This document shows, piece by piece, positions 10,501 to 16,130 of a stretch of 64,000 nt of DNA. The stretch is from Flavobacterium sp. ASW18X. GTDB taxonomy: Bacteria; Bacteroidota; Bacteroidia; Flavobacteriales; Flavobacteriaceae. The notes under the pieces are model-generated. The model had not been told where the DNA came from, did no database searches, and saw only the letters and a program-made list of their open reading frames with translations. Within the stretch, counting starts at the first letter, position 1; every line of letters begins with the position of its first letter. Made by a program: the position numbers and the translations under genes. Location: positions 310,001-374,000 of the forward strand of contig NZ_SWKK01000003.1 of assembly GCF_005144745.1 (NCBI RefSeq), written 5' to 3'.

Positions 10501-10936
10501 GAACGATGTAGGTAGAAAGTTGTTGATATTGGCTCGCGAGCTAGAGTTAGAGAATGAGTTTTCTGATATAAAAATCAAGAATTTAATTCCAGAGCAATTG
10601 AGGAATGTAGACCAGGATACCTTTTTGGAACGTGTTACGGAATTGGATGCCGAATTTAAAGTGGTAAAAGAAAATCAAGATGCAGACCATGTTTTACGTT
10701 ATGTGGGCGATTTACATGGCGATTTGCAACAAGATAAAGGAGTGTTAGAAGTAAAATTAATTTCTGTGCCAAAGTCAAGTGCTTTAGGACAAATAAGTGG
10801 TTCGGATTCCATTATTGAAATTTATACGGAATCCTATGGTGAGAACCCAATTACCATACAAGGTGCCGGCGCGGGTGCTGCGGTAACCGCACGTGGCGTA
10901 TTTGGAGATATTTTGCGCATAGCAGAGAAAGGCTAG
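7550..10936 (+). CDS. thrA: Trifunctional homoserine O-acetyltransferase-like / aspartate kinase / homoserine dehydrogenase
   Basis: The 1128-residue protein has three parts. Residues 1-320 are a MetX-type alpha/beta hydrolase: NHALTG, DDGWW and the nucleophile elbow GGSLGG with Ser122, with likely Asp265 and His298. Residues 326-770 are an aspartate kinase starting KFGGRS, where the usual Thr after KFGG is Arg, followed by two ACT-type segments such as NISVGIISQGSSERGIG. Residues 772-1128 are a homoserine dehydrogenase with the nucleotide motif FGVGTVGG, TNVGAGLPLIDTI and the EPDPREDLSGND region. Aspartate-semialdehyde dehydrogenase must be encoded elsewhere. Genes on both sides use its O-acetylhomoserine product. 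No stop or frameshift separates the parts. Confidence 0.93.
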   Translation: MLHQFKIENFNTLSGATQDIQLSYQLFGKELHTAPIVMVNHALTGNSNVTGDDGWWSEIIGEGKCIDIQIYTVLAFNIPGNGFDGFVIENYKDFVAGDMARIFLKGLELLKVNHLHALVGGSLGGGIAWEMIALKPDIADNLIPVASDWKSTDWLIANCQIQEQFLVNSKNPVHDARMHAMLCYRTPESFKERFKRSTNEELNVFNVESWLMHHGKKLQERFQLSAYKLMNQLLKTIDITRNGEAIFTKIEESNIRIHIIGVNSDLFFTAEENKETYKRLAQSSSNVTYGEVQSLHGHDAFLIEFKQLENLIRPVFEQQRVQSGLKVLKFGGRSLANGKGLNAVLDILAQRVAAGERLAVVLSAREKATDTLERMLEKAASGGDYSVDLQSFALYQQAGLAQVDMSQELSVLESKLNGVALLGDYSAKTKDEVLSFGELISGQLVSRLLKEKGINAVFIDSRQLIKTDNAFGEAKVDEGLSKIKVVEKFAQLEPDAVPIITGFIASNEKGETTTLGRNGSNYTASLFANFLDAEELLNYTHVDGIFTANPDVVTDAKIIDSLSFAEANELANFGANILHAKTIIPLLEKNIPLRILNTFNPKSNGTLISADGGKQGITSLSVMENMALINLEGRGLLGKAGVDARIFNALGRRNISVGIISQGSSERGIGLVVNAKRALDAKKALEDEFANDFGSKDVNSISVNKEVVVISVVGQDLSSFHEPFNALIKNKVVPILFNNTVSGKNISLVFHKQDLHKAANVMHGQIFGIAKRINLAIFGVGTVGGTLIDQILASKESIVDRKGIEVNIFAVANSKKVLLNRKGVGAQWKQNLLGQGGTYNLDTLIKFAQENHLENLIAVDNTANAEFVKHYSKLIKGGFDLVSSNKIANTLDYQFYKDVRKELNANRKQYLYETNVGAGLPLIDTIKLLHLSGENITRIKGVFSGSLSYIFNTFSVADVPFSKVVLEAKEKGYTEPDPREDLSGNDVGRKLLILARELELENEFSDIKIKNLIPEQLRNVDQDTFLERVTELDAEFKVVKENQDADHVLRYVGDLHGDLQQDKGVLEVKLISVPKSSALGQISGSDSIIEIYTESYGENPITIQGAGAGAAVTARGVFGDILRIAEKG

Positions 10937-10956
10937 TTTTTTTAAAGAAAAGGAGA

Positions 10957-12120
10957 ATGGAGAATAAGTTTGAAACCAATGCAATAAGAAATCAACTGGA
11001 ACGGTCGCAATACCTAGAGCATTCCGTGCCCATGTATGTTACCTCTAGTTTTGTTTTTGATGATGCTGAAGATATGCGTGCTTCTTTTGCCGAAGAAAAG
11101 GATAGAAACATTTATTCGCGCTACAGCAATCCTAATAACAATGAATTTGTGGCAAAGATTTGTGAGATGGAAGGTGCTGAGGCTGGTTTTGCATTTGCCT
11201 CTGGTATGGCTGCGGTTTTTTCCACGTTTGCGGCTTTGTTAGAAAGCGGAGACCACATTGTTGCCTCCAAAAGTATTTTTGGTTCTACACTTAATTTATT
11301 CAATTCGTTCTTACCCAAGTGGAACATAGAAACCAGTTATTTTGGTGTTAATGAGGTAGACCAAATTGAAAGTCTTATCACAGAAAAAACCAAAATATTG
11401 TATGCCGAATCACCTACCAATCCTGGGGTGGATATTGTGGATTTGGAAGTGCTTGGAACAATAGCTAAAAAACATAATCTAATATTGATTATAGACAACT
11501 GTTTTGCTTCGCCCTATTTACAGCAGCCCATGAAATTTGGGGCCGATTTGGTCATTCATTCGGCTACTAAATTAATAGATGGTCAAGGAAGGGTTTTGGG
11601 CGGAATTACCGTAGGTAAGGCAGATTTAGTCGATAAGGTGTATCGTTTTTCTAGAATTACGGGGCCGGCACTTTCGCCCTTTAATGCTTGGGTGCTTTCC
11701 AAAAGTTTAGAAACCTTGGCGGTACGTGTAGATAGGCATTGTGATAATGCCCTAAAGCTTGCAGAATATTTAGAAACACACTCCAAGATTAATTGGGTCA
11801 AATATCCTTTTTTAAAATCGCATCCAAAGTATGAAGTAGCCCTTAAGCAAATGAAAGCTGGTGGTTGTGTGGTAGCTTTTGAAGTCAAGGGCGGATTGGA
11901 AGCAGGCAGAAAATTCTTTGATTCCATTAAATTATTGTCGTTATCTGCCAATTTAGGCGATGCCCGTAGTATTGTAACACATCCAGCTTCTACAACGCAT
12001 AGTAAATTAACGCCAGAGCAGCGGTTAGAAGCAGGTATAACAGAAGGTACGGTAAGGGTGTCGGTAGGGTTGGAACATATAGATGATATTATTACTGATA
12101 TAAGCCAAGCATTGGGATAA
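10957..12120 (+). CDS. Trans-sulfuration PLP enzyme, O-succinyl/acetylhomoserine sulfhydrylase-like
   Basis: The 387-residue product belongs to the Cys/Met metabolism PLP family, with the PLP-phosphate loop ASGMAAVFSTF and the lysine region VIHSATKLIDGQGRVLGG. It resembles MetZ/MetB more than MetY in length and motifs; whether it uses sulfide or cysteine is not decidable from sequence. A clear AAGGAG lies just upstream of ATG 10957, one of the few Shine-Dalgarno sequences in the window. It closes the S-box operon, 20 bases after the fusion gene. Confidence 0.88.
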   Translation: MENKFETNAIRNQLERSQYLEHSVPMYVTSSFVFDDAEDMRASFAEEKDRNIYSRYSNPNNNEFVAKICEMEGAEAGFAFASGMAAVFSTFAALLESGDHIVASKSIFGSTLNLFNSFLPKWNIETSYFGVNEVDQIESLITEKTKILYAESPTNPGVDIVDLEVLGTIAKKHNLILIIDNCFASPYLQQPMKFGADLVIHSATKLIDGQGRVLGGITVGKADLVDKVYRFSRITGPALSPFNAWVLSKSLETLAVRVDRHCDNALKLAEYLETHSKINWVKYPFLKSHPKYEVALKQMKAGGCVVAFEVKGGLEAGRKFFDSIKLLSLSANLGDARSIVTHPASTTHSKLTPEQRLEAGITEGTVRVSVGLEHIDDIITDISQALG

Positions 12121-12130
12121 GCATTTTCAC

Positions 12131-12138
12131 TATATTCG
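12131..12138 (+). promoter_or_regulatory. Weak -7 element before the Rrf2 gene
   Basis: TATATTCG differs from TAnnTTTG by one base and ends 4 bases before the ATG, so a transcript from here would be nearly leaderless. Confidence 0.3.
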
Positions 12139-12142
12139 TGTT

Positions 12143-12550
12143 ATGCTGTCCAAGAAAACCAAATACGGATTAAAGGCGTTGGCCTATCTGGCACAACAAG
12201 AGGGTAAAACCCCGGTGCAAATTGCAGAAATTGCTAAAGAAGAGAATATTTCCCAAAAGTTTTTAGAAAGTATTCTATTGTCTTTAAGGCGTAATGGATT
12301 TTTGGGTTCTAAAAAAGGAAAAGGCGGGGGCTATTATCTCATAAAAGAGCCCAAAGACATACCTATGACCACCGTTATGCGGGTCTTGGAAGGACCTATT
12401 GCCATGGTGCCCTGTGTAAGCTTAAATTTTTATGAATCTTGTGATGATTGCCCAGATGAAGCTACATGTTCCGTACATAAATTAATGCTTCAAGTTAGGG
12501 ATAGTGCTTTGGATGTTTACAGAAATAACACCTTGGCAGACTTGCTATAA
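12143..12550 (+). CDS. Rrf2 family transcriptional regulator
   Basis: The 135-residue protein has the Rrf2 winged helix at its N-terminus (SKKTKYGLKALAYLA, then a recognition helix near ISQKFLESILLSLRRNGFL and the wing GSKKGKGGGYYL). Four cysteines in the C-terminal third (PCVS, SCDDC, TCSV) could hold an Fe-S cluster as in IscR/NsrR, but the spacing is different. It lies between the methionine operon and the sulfate-assimilation operon, and palindromes near both the cys and metH promoters make it the best candidate regulator of this locus. That role is inferred. Confidence 0.9.
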   Translation: MLSKKTKYGLKALAYLAQQEGKTPVQIAEIAKEENISQKFLESILLSLRRNGFLGSKKGKGGGYYLIKEPKDIPMTTVMRVLEGPIAMVPCVSLNFYESCDDCPDEATCSVHKLMLQVRDSALDVYRNNTLADLL

Positions 12551-12601
12551 GGTAGATTTCGCCTTAAATTTTCTTAAAAATAGCACCAAAATTTTAATAA
12601 T

Positions 12602-12616
12602 CTACTAAAATAGTAG
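12602..12616 (+). promoter_or_regulatory. Palindromic operator candidate CTACTAAAATAGTAG
   Basis: Perfect 6-bp arms (CTACTA/TAGTAG) flank AAA. A 13-of-15 match lies in front of metH at 21096-21110. It is about 50 bases upstream of the cys operon -7 element, just after the Rrf2 gene. Confidence 0.5.
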
Positions 12617-12669
12617 GGTAAACGTGAAATTTAACCCTATTCTGCATTTTGGTTTAAAAAATTACCCTA
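12614..12669 (+). promoter_or_regulatory. Three TTA(A)CCCTA boxes in the cys promoter region
   Basis: TAGGGTAA (12614-12621, inverted), TTAACCCTA (12631-12639) and TTACCCTA (12662-12669) repeat one word. The two direct ACCCTAT copies are 30 bases apart, about three helical turns, and the last overlaps the -7 element. This is an operator-like layout; the protein is unknown. Confidence 0.4.
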
Positions 12670-12675
12670 TGTTTG
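12649..12675 (+). promoter_or_regulatory. Promoter of the sulfate-assimilation operon
   Basis: TTG at 12649-12651 and TATGTTTG at 12668-12675 (perfect TAnnTTTG), spacing 16 bases. The first gene downstream starts at 12709. Confidence 0.65.
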
Positions 12676-12708
12676 TATTCTCTAGTAAATAGATAGGATA
12701 ATAAGATT

Positions 12709-12975
12709 ATGATTGCAGATCAACTTGTTGTGGATTCCAAAAAAGAGAAAAGTACCTATGCTAAGGACAAAAATGCGGAGAGTCCAAAGCGCAGTATCGC
12801 TAAAAGTATAAGCTGGCGTATTGTAGGTACAATAGATACGGTAATTATTTCTTGGATAGTTACCGGTACGTTAACCTTAGCCTTTTCTATTGGTTTAATA
12901 GAGTTGGTAACCAAAATGGTACTATACTTTTTTCACGAACGTATTTGGAACAGCATAAGTTGGGGTAAAAAATAG
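12709..12975 (+). CDS. DUF2061 small membrane protein
   Basis: The 88-residue protein matches the DUF2061 pattern: a basic segment PKRSIAKSISWRIVGTIDT followed by two hydrophobic helices (about 42-58 and 60-75) and FHERIWNSISWG at the end. Such proteins recur as first gene of sulfate-assimilation operons in Flavobacteriia, which fits its position 6 bases before cysH. A transport or membrane-accessory role is possible but unproved. Confidence 0.88.
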   Translation: MIADQLVVDSKKEKSTYAKDKNAESPKRSIAKSISWRIVGTIDTVIISWIVTGTLTLAFSIGLIELVTKMVLYFFHERIWNSISWGKK

Positions 12976-12981
12976 TAAGCT

Positions 12982-13599
12982 ATGTCAGAAGATCAATTAC
13001 CAAAATGGAATGCGCAATTAAAAGGTATTCCGCCACAAGAAATCATAGCGTGGGCATTGCAGCACGGAGACAAACCTGTATTAACCACCAATTTTAGACC
13101 ATATGAGGTAGCCATATTACACGCTGTAACAGACGTGGCTCCTAATATTCCTGTAATTTGGTGCGACACAGGTTATAACACACCTAACACATACAAGCAC
13201 GCAGAAGAGTTAATTGAGCGTTTAAAACTAAACGTAAAATTATATGTGCCAAAACAAACCGTAGCACATAGAGATGCCGTTATGGGTATTCCGCAAATAG
13301 ATGACCCAAAACATAAATTATTTACGGAGCAAGTAAAACTAGAACCTTTTCAAAGGGCGATGGCAGAGCATAAACCAGACGTGTGGTTTACCAACTTAAG
13401 AAAGGGGCAAACCGCACTTAGAGACTCTTTGGATATTTTAAGTTTGAGCAAAGATGGGGTTCTAAAAGTGAGTCCTTTTTATAACTATAGCGATGCTCAA
13501 TTAGATGCTTATTTAAAACAACACAATTTACCGAACGAACATAAGTATTTTGATCCTACAAAGGTGTTAGAAAACCGTGAGTGTGGATTGCATACCTAA
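12982..13599 (+). CDS. cysH: Phosphoadenosine (or adenosine) phosphosulfate reductase
   Basis: CysH reduces activated sulfate to sulfite using thioredoxin or a similar donor. The 205-residue protein has the PP-loop-derived nucleotide fold, the IWCDTGYNTPNTY segment and ends in the catalytic ECGLHT. The CC and CxxC pairs that hold the [4Fe-4S] cluster of APS reductases are absent, which is the pattern of cluster-free PAPS reductases. The neighbours make APS (cysD, cysN), yet no APS kinase is seen in the window. Substrate choice therefore remains open. Confidence 0.9.
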   Translation: MSEDQLPKWNAQLKGIPPQEIIAWALQHGDKPVLTTNFRPYEVAILHAVTDVAPNIPVIWCDTGYNTPNTYKHAEELIERLKLNVKLYVPKQTVAHRDAVMGIPQIDDPKHKLFTEQVKLEPFQRAMAEHKPDVWFTNLRKGQTALRDSLDILSLSKDGVLKVSPFYNYSDAQLDAYLKQHNLPNEHKYFDPTKVLENRECGLHT

Positions 13600-13643
13600 T
13601 AAATGAACAGAAAGAACGCCAACTAGGTTGGTTAAATAAAAAT

Positions 13644-14600
13644 ATGACCTTGGATACAGTAACAAAAGAAATTTCGGCAACGGATTCGCAAGTATTGGGC
13701 GCAACAGGAGATGTGGCGAATGCATTGGAAAACGAAGCTATCTATATTATAAGGGAAGTGGCAGCACAGTTTGAGAAACCAGTGCTGTTATTTTCTGGAG
13801 GTAAAGACTCTATAACTCTAGTGCGCTTGGCGCAAAAGGCGTTTTGGCCTGCAAAAATTCCGTTCCCATTAATGCACATAGATACGGGGCATAACTTTCC
13901 GGAAACCATTGAATTTAGAGATAGGTTGGTAGAAGAATTGGGCTTGGAATTGATAGTGCGTAACGTACAAGATTCCATAGACCAAGGAAAGGTAAAGGAA
14001 GAAACGGGTAAATATGCTAGTAGAAACATGCTGCAGACCACTACTTTATTAGATGCTATAGAAGAGTTTAAGTTTGATGCGTGTATTGGTGGTGCTCGTA
14101 GGGACGAAGAAAAAGCACGAGCTAAAGAGCGTATTTTTTCTGTGCGAGATGATTTTGGGCAATGGGATGAAAAGAACCAACGTCCAGAATTGTTTGATAT
14201 GTTGAATGGCCAAATAGAATTGGGGCAGAACGTACGTGTGTTTCCAATAAGTAACTGGACAGAGCTAGACGTATGGAGCTATATTGAAAGGGAGCAAATA
14301 GAAATACCTTCTATCTATTTTGCACACCAACGTAAAATTTTCTTGAGAGATGGTCTAATCTGGTCCGCAGAAGATGATGTTGTGTTTAGGGCAGAAGATG
14401 AGGTGGTAGAAGAACGTACCGTACGCTTTAGAACGGTAGGAGATATGTCTTGTACCGCCGCCGTAGAATCCAATGCAGATACTATAGCAAAAGTAGTGGC
14501 AGAAATTAGAGAATCATCTATTTCTGAACGTGGTGCCCGTATAGATGATAAGCGTTCTGAGGCCGCCATGGAGAAACGTAAACAACAAGGATATTTTTAA
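13644..14600 (+). CDS. cysD: Sulfate adenylyltransferase subunit 2
   Basis: CysD is the catalytic ATP sulfurylase subunit that forms APS from sulfate and ATP. The 318-residue product has the PP-loop LLFSGGKDSITLVRLA, the GGARRDEEKARAKERIFSVRD segment and the ERTVRFRTVGDMSCT motif of the family. A GTG at 13581 inside cysH is in frame, but it would add 21 unrelated residues; ATG 13644 gives the usual length. CysN follows after 82 bases. Confidence 0.95.
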   Translation: MTLDTVTKEISATDSQVLGATGDVANALENEAIYIIREVAAQFEKPVLLFSGGKDSITLVRLAQKAFWPAKIPFPLMHIDTGHNFPETIEFRDRLVEELGLELIVRNVQDSIDQGKVKEETGKYASRNMLQTTTLLDAIEEFKFDACIGGARRDEEKARAKERIFSVRDDFGQWDEKNQRPELFDMLNGQIELGQNVRVFPISNWTELDVWSYIEREQIEIPSIYFAHQRKIFLRDGLIWSAEDDVVFRAEDEVVEERTVRFRTVGDMSCTAAVESNADTIAKVVAEIRESSISERGARIDDKRSEAAMEKRKQQGYF

Positions 14601-14611
14601 TCTAGTTGATG

Positions 14612-14680
14612 GCCGTTGGTTGTTCGTCGCTACATTTTTACGAATACCACCAACAACTATGAACTAACAACGATAAACGA
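14612..14680 (+). repeat. Short repeat-like spacer between cysD and cysN
   Basis: The spacer holds GTTGGTTGTTCGT (14615-14627) facing ACGAATACCACCAAC, plus AACAACGATAAACGA near its end. The words resemble the inverted repeats that flank the four-helix-bundle gene at 22.1-22.5 kb. It could be a decayed or interior-deleted relative; similarity is low-complexity and weak. Confidence 0.3.
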
Positions 14681-14682
14681 AA

Positions 14683-15930
14683 TTGAAAGTTTTAAAATTA
14701 GCAACAGCAGGGAGTGTGGACGATGGTAAAAGTACCTTGATAGGACGTTTGCTATATGACACAAAATCTTTGACTACAGATAAATTAGAAGCCATAGAAA
14801 AAACCAGCAAACAACGTGGTTATGACTATTTGGATTTTTCTTTGGCAACGGACGGTCTGGTGGCAGAGCGTGAGCAAGGTATAACTATAGATGTTGCCCA
14901 TATTTATTTTTCTACACCAACCAAGAGTTACATTATAGCAGATACTCCAGGGCACGTAGAATATACTCGGAACATGGTTACCGGTGCTTCTACCTCGCAG
15001 GCGGCAATTATTTTGATTGATGCACGTAAAGGGGTTATTGAGCAAACCTACAGACACTTTTTCATCAATAACATGCTTCGTATTAAGGATGTCATCGTAG
15101 CTATCAATAAAATGGATTTGGTAGATTATGCAGAGGATACCTTTAACGCAATCAAAGCAGATTTTGAGGAATTAATGGCGAAGCGCGATTACCAAGACCA
15201 GAACATCACTTTTATTCCAGTAAGTGCATTAAAAGGAGATAACGTGGTTAACAAATCTGATGCAATGCCTTGGTACCAAGGGCAAACATTGCTACAGCAT
15301 TTAGAAGAATTAGATTTAAAAGATATCTACAATACGGGTACGCCTCGTTTTCCAGTACAATATGTAATTCGTCCTAAAACAGACGATTATCATGATTTTC
15401 GTGGTTTTGCCGGTAAAGTGTACGGTGGCGAATTAAGTGTAGGGGACGAGGTGGTTGCCTTACCGTCACAAACACGTTCTAAAATCAAGGAAATTTATTT
15501 TCACGATAAAAAGTTCCAAACGGCATCTAGAAGGTCTTCGGTAACCATTACGCTAGAAGATGAGATTAATGTGAGTAGAGGAGATATGTTGGTTAAGGCA
15601 GATGATTTGCCTCAGATAGAAAAGCAATTTACCGCAACGGTATCTTGGATGGATTCTGACCAACTTACTCCAGGTAAAAAATATGTGGTACAGCATGGGG
15701 TTAATAAGGTGTTGGCTAAAGTAGATGCTATTCATCATAAAATTAAACCAGACTATACGGGCATAGATGAGGAAGCAACTAGTTTGGGTATGAATGATAT
15801 TGCAAAAGTGAGCTTTAAATTGAACAAGCCTATCTTTTACGATGCATTTAAAGACCATAGAACCAACGGTTCTTTTATATTGATAGATGCACAGTCTAAC
15901 GCCACAGCTGGTGTTGGCTTTATAGAATAA
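14683..15930 (+). CDS. cysN: Sulfate adenylyltransferase subunit 1 (GTPase)
   Basis: CysN couples GTP hydrolysis to APS synthesis by CysD. GTPase motifs are intact: GSVDDGKS (G1), the switch region with REQGITIDVAH, DTPGH (G3), NKMD (G4) and SAL (G5), followed by EF-Tu-like beta-barrel domains. At 415 residues it lacks the C-terminal CysC kinase domain found in fused CysNC proteins. The start is TTG 14683, because the nearest in-frame ATG (14659) is followed at once by a stop and the homologous N-terminus begins here. Confidence 0.94.
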   Translation: MKVLKLATAGSVDDGKSTLIGRLLYDTKSLTTDKLEAIEKTSKQRGYDYLDFSLATDGLVAEREQGITIDVAHIYFSTPTKSYIIADTPGHVEYTRNMVTGASTSQAAIILIDARKGVIEQTYRHFFINNMLRIKDVIVAINKMDLVDYAEDTFNAIKADFEELMAKRDYQDQNITFIPVSALKGDNVVNKSDAMPWYQGQTLLQHLEELDLKDIYNTGTPRFPVQYVIRPKTDDYHDFRGFAGKVYGGELSVGDEVVALPSQTRSKIKEIYFHDKKFQTASRRSSVTITLEDEINVSRGDMLVKADDLPQIEKQFTATVSWMDSDQLTPGKKYVVQHGVNKVLAKVDAIHHKIKPDYTGIDEEATSLGMNDIAKVSFKLNKPIFYDAFKDHRTNGSFILIDAQSNATAGVGFIE

Positions 15931-15937
15931 AATGAAG

Positions 15938-15966
15938 TTCTGGAGCGTAAGGTTCCAGAATTTTTT
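15938..15966 (+). terminator. Terminator between cysN and cysI
   Basis: TTCTGGA and TCCAGAA form a 7-bp stem followed by six T. The remaining spacer to 16130 is A/T rich and ends in a GC-rich repeat; it may leave cysI partly uncoupled from cysN. Confidence 0.75.
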
Positions 15967-16097
15967 AGACCAATAACCTATAAAATCTATAGGAAATATA
16001 AATTATTTAAAATACCACTTCCTCAACTGAGTTTTCCGCTCTTTAGAGAGAGGTTTAAAGAGGATAGTAAAAGTTTAATTTAAAATTACCGTAAAGT

Positions 16098-16129
16098 GCT
16101 CCTTCCCTTGGGGGAGGTCGGGGTGTGGC
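16098..16129 (+). repeat. Solo GC-rich repeat directly before cysI
   Basis: GCTCC-TTCCC-TT-GGGGG-AGGTC-GGGG-TGTGG has the same layout as the right terminal repeat of the DUF559 cassette in metH (CTCCCCC, 3-base loop, GGGGG, spacer, G run). It ends 1 base before the cysI ATG, so it covers the ribosome-binding region. Confidence 0.6.
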
Positions 16130-16130
16130 A

